Assembly: GCA_030562195.1 (NCBI GenBank) | Contig: CM060202.1 | Span: 7,626,001-7,690,000, forward strand | Reading direction: 5' to 3' | Source: Nipponacmea schrenckii | Taxonomy: Eukaryota; Mollusca; Gastropoda; Lottiidae | DNA: 64,000 bases | Part shown: one piece after another, positions 1-13,500 of the stretch | How positions within the stretch are numbered: the stretch's first letter is position 1 | How the letters are laid out: every line of letters begins with the position of its first letter | Translations under genes and position numbers: made by a program | Notes under the pieces: model-generated | Seen by the model: only the letters and a program-made list of their open reading frames with translations | Databases searched by the model: none | Told to the model about the DNA's origin: nothing

Positions 1-92
1 ATTGATATTACCTGAAATCATGAAACAGACTTTCTTTCAATTAATTTATAATAAAACAATGATGACAAAACACAGATATCATAAAATATCTG

Positions 93-431
93 TTAAAGGG
101 ATACTGCGTCTTAGCATGATCATAAAATTTTAGTTCTCAAGAATGGTCAATATGAGTATCTATTCATCAGTGAACTTACCTGGTGTCATAAAGTTACAGA
201 ATTCCTTAAAATCTGGAAAACTAAAAAAGCTAAGTCATTTTTGAACAACGCTTAATCAATTTATTAAGCTTTTTTTTCAATAATCAAATGCATATTTATG
301 GATAATTACTTAGTTTTTTCGATATTTTCTTTTTTATGGCAGCAGGTGTATTTTCTCATGAATAAAGCTCTTACTGGCCAAGTTTAAAATGTTCAAATTT
401 TATGTTCGTTCTAAGACCTATTATCCCTTAA
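93..431. mobile_element. Palindromic MITE, family A, full copy
   Basis: About 339 bp bounded by TTAAAGGGATACTGCGTC on the left and CTATTATCCCTTAA on the right. The inner part folds on itself around a short centre near 255-270 (GCTTAATCAATTTATTAAGC). It has no coding capacity. The same sequence recurs many times in this window in both arm combinations, which defines it as a dispersed family. Confidence 0.75.
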
Positions 432-944
432 TAAACAGCATAATGTACATATAATAATGATTAAATATATTTCATATTTATAACAAAATTTAATAACAAA
501 AACAATTGGAAATTTGATTTACAAATATGGTGAGAGATACTATATAATTTGAGAGTAGGTTGGTTCATGGATATAAGATAAGTCATCAGGTATCATTTCT
601 TTTCATTTCATTTCATTTCAGTGTGATAAAAATAAAATAGAATTTCAGTTATTAAGATTATGCACGAATTTCAATTCATTAGTATACAGTTAAACATGGT
701 ATCTATTTTGTACTCAATTGTCCAGTGGTGTACATAACAAATAAAACAAGACAGTTTGATACGGTCTTATACCATGAACCTAACCTTATATGTATGATAT
801 TATAAATATTTTTGACAATACTGTATTGTAGTGGAACGGTGTACGTAGGTCTTTATTACTATTCACCACTAGACAGAAACTTCATCTGAAATATAATTTT
901 TATATATATCATATTTTCATATCTGATAAGTCCGTTGAATTGTA

Positions 945-1290
945 AAAGACAGGAATTGTGATGAAGCCCTTAGAATTGTAAAAGACACTACAGGAATTTT
1001 GATGAAGTCCTTAGAATTGTAAAAGACACTACAGGAATTGTGATGAAGCCCTTAGAATTGTAAAAGACACTACAGGTATTGTGATGAAGTCCTTGGAGTT
1101 GTGATAAAGTTCATGAAATTGTGATGAAGTCCTTGTAATTAAAAAAATGTCCTTGGGATTGTGATAAAATCCTTGGAATTGTGATAAAGTCCTTAATGGT
1201 TCGAAAGGAATTTGATAAAATCCTTTAGAATTGTAAAAATGTCCTTAGGATTGTGATGAAGTCCTTGGAATTTTGAATAAATCCTATGTC
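945..1290. repeat. Minisatellite, ~20-bp core, some ~59-bp higher-order units
   Basis: Direct repeats built on a core like GAATTGTGATGAAGTCCTTA. In the first half, alternating cores carry an inserted AAAAGACACTACAG, giving units near 59 bp. The second half is more diverged. It lies 220 bp beyond the VSP stop, so it may sit in the 3' UTR or just outside it. Confidence 0.75.
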
Positions 1291-1507
1291 CAGGTGTTCG
1301 ATAACATGGGTATTCATTAACATTAAACGATTGTTGTTTCAATTACTAGTTGTACAATCTCTGATTTCTTAAATTAAATTTGTTAAAAAAGTTATTCATT
1401 ACATATATGATTAAATAATGCAACTATCAACATCTTTTATGCTACCTCTTAAAACTTAACATTCATTATTATCTTTGGAAAAAAAAAAGTCACTCACCAT
1501 AGCAAGT

Positions 1508-4500
1508 CTAAGGTATTTCGCTTTCATCCACATCCTCAAATTTCAACTCGATAGCAAAATCTTCTCGGAAAATCTTGTGAACTTTTTTCTTGTGAGGATT
1601 ATCTATTTCATCTCTTGGTAGATATAAACTATAAACATAAATAGATCAATTTCGTCTCTTACTGAAGCATAAACACATGTACAGGTTATAATCTTTAAAT
1701 GGCATTTAGTAAAGGTGCTAGATCAACAAAACAAATTCTTATGGATACAATTACTAACTTTATTTAAGCGACGTTTCAACCAGCGTTCTCTGGTCTTTAT
1801 CAAGCAATGAATAAATGTAAAAGGTTAACAAGGTATATATACATGTACATTTAAAACAACAAACACAACAAGACAAAACATGGGATTAAAACTGATTAGT
1901 GCTGATTATTAATAAGGTGGTCATATGCTCTAGGGATAAAGACTCCTGGATCTCTGTTGATTGATGGGTTATTTCTTCTTATTTGGATGGCTTCAGTAAT
2001 TTTCCTTTCCTTTTTGTTGTTTTTGTTAACTGCAAGTGTTAAGGTTTCATTCCAGTTTATTCTGTGGCCTGTATCTTTGATGTGTTCTTGGATTGCTGAT
2101 GGGTTGTTGGCTGCCTTTGATTGATGTTCTTTTATGCGTTTTTGTAGTGGTCGTTTGGTCTCACCGATATAAGATTCCCCACAGGAACAGAAAACTTGGT
2201 ATACACATCCTTTGGGGTCTGCTTTTTTAGTGGGATTATGTTTCCCATTGGCCTGCATCACTTCTTTGATTGTTTTTTGCCCAGAAAAAACGGTTTCAAT
2301 CCCAGCTTGTTTTAGTAGTCGTTTTATCTTGTATGACGAGTTCCCATTAAATGGTATGCATACTATAATTGGTGGCTTCTCTGGCTTGGTTTTTCCATTA
2401 TTGGTTGATGATTTTCGTGCTTTGGCTATTGTCTGGTTAACTAGGTGCTCTGGATACTGGTTGAGTTTAGTGAAGACGTATTTGAGATGGTCAATTTCTT
2501 TCTCCAGTTTATCTTCACTGCAAATGTTTACTGCTCGTTTGGTAAGGGTGGTTATGATGCCTTTTTTCGTCTGTAAGGGGTGGTTTGATTTGAAATGTAG
2601 GTACTGATCTGTGTGTGTTGGTTTTCTGTAAACTGAGGTGCTGATTTGGTTATTGGTATTTTCGATGAGGATGTCTAGGAACGGAATGGAGTTGTCTTGG
2701 CTGGTTTCCATGGTGAATTTGATTGATTGGCTTTGGTTGTTGAGATGGTCAAGTAATGTTTTGGGGTCGTCTTCTTCTTTAAGCATGACAAAAGTGTCAT
2801 CTACTTTCCTGTACCAGCATATAGGTTTTATGGGAGAGATTTGTAAGGCCTTTCGTTCAAAATAGGTCATGTACTGTTCAGCTAAAAGTGGAGAAAGTGG
2901 GCTGCCCATAGGTAATCCCCTGATTTGTTCATATATATCATCTCCCCAGGTGAAATATGTAGATTTGAGACAGTTTTCAGCTAATAATATGATGTTTGCA
3001 GGACTAAGTTTAGTATCAAGAGGAGTCGCACTTTGTTTTATATTATCGAATAACACATCCAGGGCTTCTTTCCTTGGGACATTTGTAAATAAGTCAACCA
3101 CATCATACGATATCATTGTCCCTAATGGTTTGATTTTTTTGATTTTTGAACAGAAGTCACTAGAGTCACTTATGAATGAGTCAGCTGTTTTTCCGAATAT
3201 TGATAAGAGTTTAGAGAGATGTGTAGCGGTGTTGTAAAAAACTGAATCTCTTGAACACACTAGAATCCTGGCTTTAGGCGGGTTTTTGTGAATTTTGATA
3301 TTAGCTCTGGCATACGGAGGGCGCGGATGTGACGGTTTAAGTTGGTAAAAAAGCTGTTCTGATAATTGGTCTTGTTCTTTCAACGACTTTAGGTGAGCTG
3401 TGTGTTTGGTTTCTAGGGTATTGGTTGGATCCTTTCTTAGAATTCTGTAGGTCTTCTGGTCTTTTAATAGGTCATTCACTGTTGACATATAATCTTCTTT
3501 ATCCATAATCACGGTTGCCTTGCCTTTGTCTGCTGCTACCATTACTATGGACTGGTCTTCTTTCAGGTCTCTTAACCCAAGTGTTTCTGCTTTAGTGAGA
3601 TTGGGCTTGGTTTTGGTCTTGGAGAGGATCTCAGCTATTTGGTGACGCAGGTAATCCACTTTGCCACCTGGTGCTAGTTGGCGAATTCCTTTCTCAATGC
3701 CTGATATGAAATCATCTTGATTTTTGGGTTGGGTTACTGGTGAGAACTTCAGTCCGCGGGATAGGACACTGATTTGCTGGTCTGTTAGTTCTTTTTGGCT
3801 GAGGTTGACCACTGTTTTGGTTAAAAATTTTTGATGAGCAGTGACGTTAAGTGATGTGATTGGTTCTTGCTGCTTTCTGAGATGCTGGAACTTCTTGATC
3901 TGTTTCTGTTTGATCTTCTGGTCTTGCAATTGGTTATATTCAGTCTGTTTGTTTCGGTAAGTGGTGTATATATCATCTGGTAAGAAGAGAAGCCACCAAT
4001 TATAGTATGCATACCATTTAATGGGAACTCGTCATACAAGATAAAACGACTACTAAAACAAGCTGGGATTGAAACCGTTTTTTCTGGGCAAAAAACAATC
4101 AAAGAAGTGATGCAGGCCAATGGGAAACATAATCCCACTAAAAAAGCAGACCCCAAAGGATGTGTATACCAAGTTTTCTGTTCCTGTGGGGAATCTTATA
4201 TCGGTGAGACCAAACGACCACTACAAAAACGCATAAAAGAACATCAATCAAAGGCAGCCAACAACCCATCAGCAATCCAAGAACACATCAAAGATCAAGC
4301 CACAGAATAAACTGGAATGAAACCTTAACACTTGCAGTTAACAAAAACAACAAAAAGGAAAGGAAAATTACTGAAGCCATCCAAATAAGAAGAAATAACC
4401 CATCAATCAACAGAGATCCAGGAGTCTTTATCCCTAGAGCATATGACCACCTTATTAATAATCAGCACTAATCAGTTTTAATCCCATGTTTTGTCTTGTT

Positions 4501-7500
4501 GTGTTTGTTGTTTTAAATGTACATGTATATATACCTTGTTAACCTTTTACATTTATTCATTGCTTGATAAAGACCAGAGAACGCTGGTTGAAACGTCGCT
4601 TAAATAAAGTTAGTAATTGTATCCATAAGAATTTGTTTTGTTGATCTAGCACCTTTACTAAATGCCATTTAAAGATTATATTCGTCATCAATATGGAGAT
4701 GTGGCTGTTAACCTAATGAATCAAATTGGAAGGTTGGAAGGTAAATACATTCAAGTTAGCAACAACATCACATTTCTTTTAAAATGTAGAGACAGCCAAA
4801 TTGTCCCTAAAGGATTACAATTGAAAACCCCTGTTCAATCAAATGGTGCCACCAAGATATTAGAAAAAGCTAGCAGATCACTTGTCCGTGAACGTATCCA
4901 ACACTCTAGAAATGAAAAGCAAAGATTGACTCTCAAGATACATCAGTTCCAAAACCAGCTGGAAGAAATCTTACCAGATGATATATACACCACTTACCGA
5001 AACAAACAGACTGAATATAACCAATTGCAAGACCAGAAGATCAAACAGAAACAGATCAAGAAGTTCCAGCATCTCAGAAAGCAGCAAGAACCAATCACAT
5101 CACTTAATGTCACTGCTCATCAACAATTTTTAACCAAAACAGTGGTCAACCTCAGCCAAAAAGAACTAACAGACCAGCAAATCAGTGTCCTATCCCGCGG
5201 ACTGAAGTTCTCACCAGTAACCCAACCAAAAAATCAAGATGATTTCATATCAGGCATTGAGAAAGGAATTCGCCAACTAGCACCAGGTGGCAAAGTGGAT
5301 TACCTGCGTCACCAAATAGCTGAGATCCTCTCCAAGACCAAAACCAAGCCCAATCTCACTAAAGCAGAAACACTTGGGTTAAGAGACCTGAAAGAAGACC
5401 AGTCCATAGTAATGGTAGCAGCAGACAAAGGCAAGGCAACCGTGATTATGGATAAAGAAGATTATATGTCAACAGTGAATGACCTATTAAAAGACCAGAA
5501 GACCTACAGAATTCTAAGAAAGGATCCAACCAATACCCTAGAAACCAAACACACAGCTCACCTAAAGTCGTTGAAAGAACAAGACCAATTATCAGACCAG
5601 CTTTTTTACCAACTTAAACCGTCACATCCGCGCCCTCCGTATGCCAGAGCTAATATCAAAATTCACAAAAACCCGCCTAAAGCCAGGATTCTAGTGTGTT
5701 CAAGAGATTCAGTTTTTTACAACACCGCTACACATCTCTCTAAACTCTTATCAATATTCGGAAAAACAGCTGACTCATTCATAAGTGACTCTAGTGACTT
5801 CTGTTCAAAAATCAAAAAAATCAAACCATTAGGGACAATGATATCGTATGATGTGGTTGACTTATTTACAAATGTCCCAAGGAAAGAAGCCCTGGATGTG
5901 TTATTCGATAATATAAAACAAAGTGCGACTCCTCTTGATACTAAACTTAGTAGTATATGAGCCTACAAACATCATATTATTAGCTGAAAACTGTCTCAAA
6001 TCTACATATTTCACCTGGGGAGATGATATATATGAACAAATCAGGGGATTACCTATGGGCAGCCCACTTTCTCCACTTTTAGCTGAACAGTACATGACCT
6101 ATTTTGAACGAAAGGCCTTACAAATCTCTCCCATAAAACCTATATGCTGGTACAGGAAAGTAGATGACACTTTTGTCATGCTTAAAGAAGAAGACGACCC
6201 TAAAACATTACTTGACCATCTCAACAACCAAAGCCAATCAATCAAATTCACCATGGAAACCAGCCAAGACAACTCCATTCCGTTCCTAGACATCCTCATC
6301 GAAAATACCAATAACCAAATCAGCACCTCAGTTTACAGAAAACCAACACACACAGATCAGTACCTACATTTCAAACCAAACCACCCCTTACAGACGAAAA
6401 AAGGCATCATAACCACCCTTACCAAACGAGCAGTAAACATTTGCAGTGAAGATAAACTGGAGAAAGAAATTGACCATCTCAAATACGTCTTCACTAAACT
6501 CAACCAGTATCCAGAGCACCTAGTTAACCAGACAATAGCCAAAGCACGAAAATCATCAACCAATAATGGAAAAACCAAGCCAGAGAAGCCACCAATTATA
6601 GTATGCATACCATTTAATGGGAACTCGTCATACAAGATAAAACGACTACTAAAACAAGCTGGGATTGAAACCGTTTTTTCTGGGCAAAAAACAATCAAAG
6701 AAGTGATGCAGGCCATAATGGGAAACATAATCCCACTAAAAAAGCAGACCCCAAAGGATGTGTATACCAAGTTTTCTGTTCCTGTGGGGAATCTTATATC
6801 GGTGAGACCAAACGACCACTACAAAAACGCATAAAAGAACATCAATCAAAGGCAGCCAACAACCCATCAGCAATCCAAGAACACATCAAAGATACAGGCC
6901 ACAGAATAAACTGGAATGAAACCTTAACACTTGCAGTTAACAAAAACAACAAAAAGGAAAGGAAAATTACTGAAGCCATCCACATAAGAAGAAATAACCC
7001 ATCAATCAACAGAGATCCAGGAGTCTTTATCCCTAGAGCATATGACCACCTTATTAATAATCAGCACTAATCAGTTTTAATCCCATGTTTTGTCTTGTTG
7101 TGTTTGTTGTTTTAAATGTACATGTATATATACCTTGTTAACCTTTTACATTTATTCATTGCTTGATAAAGACCAGAGAACGCTGGTTGAAACGTCGCTT
7201 AAATAAAGTTAGTAATTGTATCCATAAGAATTTGTTTTGTTGACATGTACAGGTCATGAAAAAAATCGGCAGATTTTCCTCGAACAATTGATAGATTATA
7301 CAGAATAGTGATTTATCATTAAAATAATTTCCTTGCCTACATAATTGGCATCTGAGATAGAAAGCAAGTGCTTTTTATAAAATTTACTTACGTGTGATCT
7401 TCAATAAATGAAGTATAGAACCAAAAATAGAAAGGACACTTATCATAACCTAAAGGTATCAATTTCTGGAATAAAAGAGCAAAATCTCTTTATTATAAAC

Positions 7501-10500
7501 AAGGATAGTTGCAAACATTCTGACAACAGAAACCACCCACTCTGCAAGAATCAATTCTCTGTAGCATTCAAAATCCATGTTAAATTATGAAATATACTGG
7601 TGCATGTCACCATTCATACTTCTTTATCACGGTACTTTTTTCAACCAAAATCCAACTAATAAAGGAAATTCATCCATAAATAATAGAGGGATTTGTCAGG
7701 TTCATACCACTTTGGCACTGCAAGTATTTTGGTTCTATCCAGTTACAGTTTATATATCAAGTTTTATCCCAATAACTTTCAGTTTCTCGTGCACTGACAA
7801 AAACATATTGGTATAACCAGAAGTTCTCCAGTGACAGAGTGAAACCACATCTTGTTGAGGTAGGTAGACAGGGGTAACAGTTGTTGTGGACAAATGAGGA
7901 AAGGAAATGAAATTTATACTTACACTGGTCGTTCTGAACATAATTTTAATATCACCCTCAATAACAGGACTATCTTTTAACTCCACTACAATACTTTTAT
8001 TATCGGAATATTTCATCGTCTGCAATATAGTATAGGATGAAATTTCATAGACATACTTTTGGCTATATAGTCTAATGGAAAGGATACAAAATCTATGTAA
8101 GCTGCCAAGTTCAAATATTGCAAAAGAACCACCAATTTTTAAAATAAAAATGAGCAAACAGAAGCAAGATAATACTTTCTAATTTCTGCTCTTGACAGTA
8201 TAGATGAAGGCATGCAGTGAGCAATGAGGCAAATTTGAAAGAATGTTACTGACCTCACAATTTGTATTGGTTCCAAACTGGCATTCCCAGATTAAATCTC
8301 CTTCTGGTCTGATTTCCATTCCTAAATCACTGCCATCTCCATTGCCTACATCTGCAGACGACAAAAAAAATAATGTAAACAAAACATCTGAGACACATCC
8401 TACAAATGCTCCTCTTTAATGTTTTAGTTTTAATACGTTCTTTTTTTTAAACCCTTTTCTGCTAGCCAATCAAAATCTCTGTTAAAGTGAGTAACATTCA
8501 ATGTTAATAATGTAAGTTGGATCATTTGATTGGTTGCTTGATTTGGAAACTGAGCAGAAAATCACTTCAGGTGGGTGTAATGGCTTTTGAAGGGTAGTCA
8601 AATTAATCTTTGTTTGTGTCAACAGCAAAGGTGAAAATTTCAGATTATGAAGGTTCATTAGATTGAAGTGAGTAAATTAAACACAAAAGATGATAAAAAA
8701 AAACAAGAAAAGTTTGGTGCATCACAATTTCGTAAGATTGTGGCTGGGTATAGCTTATCATGCCATGATGCAAGGGTCACGATTAGATCTGTTTAGTGAT
8801 GCAAGGGTCACTATATGATACGTATCAAGGCATGTCGTATCTCAATACATCGATTCAGCCAAAATATCATGCCAACACTAATATAGAGTCAGACACAGAA
8901 TAAAAACATAGCCTAACAACCATATTTGCATTTTACTCAAATTGTATTGGGATGTGTTACAGTTACAAGTTTTCTTCATTTAATACCTACATTGTAATCC
9001 TTCTATTTTAACTGATTTGATACGTAAATATGTTTTTGGTGGTAATTTTCTGCCAAAATCAGTTTTCATTTTCTCATAGTAACCAACATAACGACTCTAG
9101 AATAAAAAAAATGCACAATTAAGGAAGGACCTGAACAAAATGGCAAATGTCTCCTAAGTTGAAAACCTGATGTTTTAACTCTGCTTTGGGGATAATAGGT
9201 GTTGCATGAACATAAACTTTTAAAATGATTAAACTTGGCCAATAATAGCGCTATTCATCAGTAAATATACCTGCGTCTATAAATATCCAAAACACTAAGT
9301 AATTATCCATAAAGATTCATTTGATTATTGAAAAACGCTTTTTTTGGAAAGTTTAGTGAGCTTTCCAGATTTCAAGGCATTCTGTTACTTTATGACACCA
9401 TGTAAGTTCACTGATGAATATACAGTAAAAGTCCTTTTAAGAGACCAGCCAGGGGAAATTTGCAAAGTGGTCTCTTACAGGGGGTGGTCTCTTAATAGGA
9501 TCAAGGGTCATTAGAAGAGAAGGTACATCATACATTCATAATGGTTTAATAACAACAATAACAACAAACAATTATAAATAGCACTATATCTGTTTCACGA
9601 AATAATCACTAATTTTTGATTGTATTTCATGCATTGTAATCTTCATTGGCTTGAAGTAGCGGTCCATTCATTGGTGCATTTCAGGAACGACAGCCTTTAA
9701 AAAAAATTCCCAAGTCAATCATTAACTTCTTCATTACCTGTGACCTGCTTGGCCCGTTTACGATCAGGAGAAGCATTATGTTCATAATCATCTAATATTT
9801 CCGCCTTTCGTTTTAAAATTGATGGAATTTGGGTTTTACCAACACCGAGAGATTCTGCTATCTGGCGACCACTATGACCCGACTTAGCTAGATTGATGAC
9901 CTTGACCCGATCTTCGAAAGTAAGACATTTTCTACTAGATTTTGACGACATGTTGATTGTGAATTCAATGAGAATGAAATTTCCTGATGTATTAGCCTAT
10001 TTAAAGACAATTTAGAGTGACATGACTCACTCACTATTGATCAATTAGTGGTAGGCTACTCGTTAACACCCGTTAAACAGTAATTAGTGTTAATAAATGA
10101 TTAGCGTGGTCGTTTATTAGGCTATTATTGGCCAATTTACTTCAATTTCAGTGGTCACTGGTCGCGTTGAAGGAGTGTTCGTTTATTAAGCATAAATTTT
10201 ATTGAAATATCGTCCGGGGGAATTTGAGGCGGTCGCTTACAACCAGCGGTCGCAGAATGGGTGTGGTCGCATGAAGGACTTGAAAAATGAAATTTCATGT
10301 TACTTTAAGGCTATGGTATAGACAGTTGACAGTATTGAATGTAAATTAGCTTAAACTGAGTATCATTTCTTGTGTTACTTTGCTCATTGACAGAATAGAG
10401 AACATTGACCTCTGAATCGAGGGCCAAGTGTTTACTGACTTGAAGAATTTGACATCCAAGATACCATTGCTGATGTTGCTAGCTATGTAAATTGTGACTA

Positions 10501-13500
10501 CTTTTCCAGAAAACACGATGTCTATGTCAACTTTTACAGGCCAGGACAAAATTTGGAGATTGTAGTGAAAAGTCTTTTCATTCTCCAAAATATACTTTTT
10601 AAATTAGAATCAGACATAAGCTATGCGAGTGAATATTTTTTATTTCATAATGGCTCTACTCTCTGTGGGTTTGTCAACTTGGCATCTCTTTCAGAGAGTC
10701 TACATGGCTCATTGTTAGTTTGAACTATAAATATCCTACCTGACTTGGGGTCTCTACCCCTTGAAATGTTTTTCCCACACTTAAATCTGTTCTTCTGTCA
10801 CCAAAATAATCTAAACTCTCCTGAAATAGATATGTTACATTCAATCCAGTGTGAATATTCCTTTTCAGTAAGTGTGTCTGCTCATCTATGATAGTTCTTT
10901 CTTCTATTAAATCTGTTTTATACTAATAACTTCCTCTGATATAGTAATGGTGCCTCCATTGCTCAGTGAGTTGGACGCTTGCTGGCTAACCTGAGGGTCC
11001 AGTTTTCAACCCAAGCAAAGACTGGGATGAAATTTTGGATTTTTCAACCCAGTCTCCAATTGTCAGTGATGCAGGTTGAAAAGTAAAAGGCTATTGAAAA
11101 AAGCATCTAGTAGTTGATGGACAATAAACCGAGGCTCTGTGTGCTACAGGTTGTGTATGTTACAGCTCCCAAGACAATTGCAAAAAGAATAGGCTGATGC
11201 TACCGCTGTCCTGTCATCAAACGCTTAGTTTGAATGGCATTGCAAGAACCACAGAAGACAGCAAATTTGAATAGTGCAAATATATGCAAAATATGTTAAA
11301 CACATAAAAAGTTTGGAAAAACCTTTCAATGCAAATACATTTCTACAATATGTGTTTCATCGATGTTACACCATTTTCACGAGAAATTGCAAATGAAAAG
11401 CCATAGAAAACCCTTACAGCAGCTTCTTCAAAGATACCAGAATCAACCAACCAACAACAGATCATAGTACCAGTTCGACCTTTACCACCTTTACAATGTA
11501 TCGCTATAACATTACGTTTATCTGCTGACATCCACTGACGAACATTATCGGCAAACGTGATCATATCTCTGCAAGAATATAAACAAAACTGTTAAAGGAT
11601 TCGATGCAGACTTCAAATAGTATCAGGGACACTGATAGCATCCAAGATTTGAATGACATTTAGAAGCGAGGAGCACATATATAACACAACAAAACAATCA
11701 TCATTATATTATGGATATACTGTACTACTCCTTCCTTTAATTTGTGCAACTTTCAATTCACATACATACAGAAATCTTAATCGAGCACAAACAATTGGAT
11801 TATAGTCAATGATCGGGAAGGAGGGGAGTAGCAGACGGGTTACATATCTTTAAGACACAAGTCACCGCCCCTCCCCCCCCATCAAATGGCAAACCTGTAC
11901 ATGTAAGATATAAATGCAATTCAACAATTGGTGTGGTCAAATCTGGTGTTAGTGTTCCTTGTTAGTGTTAACACCATCACATAACATATTTGAACAAATT
12001 TTTCATGTTAATATACAGTGTACTTTTAGTAATCCAACACACTCGCTAATCTGACATTCTTTTGTGGTCCCGATATATTTTGGATTACTCACAGTACACT
12101 GCATTATAACACATAATTAACCGCGTAACACTAACAGACCACTAACACGAGACTTGACCTCACCCATTGTTTATAAAGATATTACCTCAATCTAGGAACA
12201 TTATGATCATCTATATATACTCTCTCAACACGATTGTGAAATAAAGTTTCATCATAATCTCTTTCACCTTAAACAAGAAATTATCAATATTTCAAATCAA
12301 ATGAAATAGAGTTTGATATCCTAGTTCTCTGCACATGGGGGCTAATATAAGGGCAGAGCCATGAGGGTAATTTTTCAATAACAGCTGCATTAGCCTATTA
12401 TTTTGATAACAAATTGCTGAGCGATCTGTAAAAGCCCACATTAAGAGGATTTTGAACGAGCGCTTATGTTATAATAAATTTATGAAATGCATTGGTGGAT
12501 TAAATAGACATAAACACAAGTTCAAAATTTTTTATTATTAATATTAATACGTTTACTTTCCATGTCCCTTTTCAAAGAAAGAATTGTTTTCAATTCAACT
12601 TCACCCACTTTGCACCTTCTTAAGATCCCACTTACTTTCACTTTATAAATTATTGGCCCACCAAATACTTTTTGAACACTTATTGTGAAAATTGCATACC
12701 TTTTACTGTCATTTACAACTGAGTTAGCAACAAGAAATAATGCCATTTTTATTGTGGTGAAGTGGTGCATGAATACATAATATAAATAAGGGCTCCCTTA
12801 TTTATTGTAATATCTACCTCTATGTCTCTTAAGGATTGTGTATACATATATAAAATATTACTTACTACATAAATTATAGATTTTATAATGATCTTTGTGT
12901 TTGGTATCAAAAAATCTTGCTACCTCCTACAATATTAATTATTATAATTATGATTCAAAGAGTCAAAAATCATTATTGAATAAGCACTCCACTATTGAAA
13001 CATATCATTTATTGAAATGGCCCCATGGGCTTAATGTTAGACAGGACCATGTCCTAGTGTATCGGATCTAATTCAGTCCCATGTAAAATAAAGAGTTTAT
13101 TATTATTATCACTAGCATTGTAGGATATTTTACCAATTCCAAACTACTGATGCCACATTGCATCGGTGTTTGTCAACTCTAAATCCCTTTTCCACATATC
13201 TTATATTTATTCGTAGTTATGAATTCCACAGTGGTTGAAGTAACTATATGAATTAAGGTGCATGTGTAATAACATTAAGGCTTCCTTTGGTTCTAATCTA
13301 TTCTTAGAGATTTTGGCTATTGGTGACAGGCAACACTATGCAGTGTCTAATGAGGGCAATTTTTGCCAACACAGAATATCAAAATCTCATCAAACTGCTA
13401 AAGTGTTTTTAATCATTTTCATGCTTTCAAACTAGAATATACTTCAGATTAAATCCAAGTGTTTTCCAACTGTTTGTGTCATTTAAATAAATTTTTTAAA

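Larger units (their letters stand above)
1..1507. other. Region downstream of VSP: one MITE and one minisatellite, no gene
   Basis: This is the 3' flank of the minus-strand VSP gene. It holds a full palindromic MITE copy at 93-431 and a minisatellite at about 945-1290. I see no convincing coding exon between or around them; the rest is AT-rich single-copy-looking DNA. Confidence 0.5.
1687..7242. mobile_element. Penelope-like retroelement insertion, composite of three copies
   Basis: A 5.6-kb insertion in the last VSP intron. It is bounded by the direct repeat ACATGTACAGGT at 1675-1686 and 7243-7254, a 12-bp target duplication showing one integration event. Order: a reverse copy (1687-3984), a 5'-truncated forward copy (3985 to ~4640), then a forward copy (~4640-7242) containing the whole coding region. 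The left end runs past the reverse copy's 3' terminus into the first ~20 bases of another unit's ORF, as expected from a tandem template. Reverse transcriptase plus GIY-YIG endonuclease identify it as a Penelope-like element of the endonuclease-bearing type. Confidence 0.92.
9187..10309. mobile_element. Palindromic MITE family A copy, split by a pogo element
   Basis: Left part 9187-9422 (ACTTGGCCAATAA, then GACACCATGTAAGTTCACTG), right part about 10289-10309 (AATTTCATGTTACTTTAAGG). The pogo-type element sits between them in the ATATA run that follows CTGATGAA. Confidence 0.6.

Noticed and set aside
2212..3237. Forward-strand ORFs (2212-2607, 2638-2865, 2869-3237) over the reverse Penelope-like copy
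   Set aside because: They are antisense shadows of the RT and endonuclease frame; the mirrored versions at 5901-6770 confirm this.
10346..10588. 80-codon minus-strand ORF between the MITE copy and VSP exon 10740-10820
   Set aside because: It looked like a possible C2 segment, but VSP exons 10820-10740 and 9096-8991 join in phase without it and its sequence does not fit the C2 fold.
12522..12770. 82-codon minus-strand ORF in a VSP intron
   Set aside because: VSP exons on both sides join directly in phase; no family similarity seen and codon use looks random.
13018..13110. AT-rich segment ending in a (TTA) run, possible retroelement 3' tail
   Set aside because: Only the simple repeat and a short upstream word support it; no second copy found in the window.
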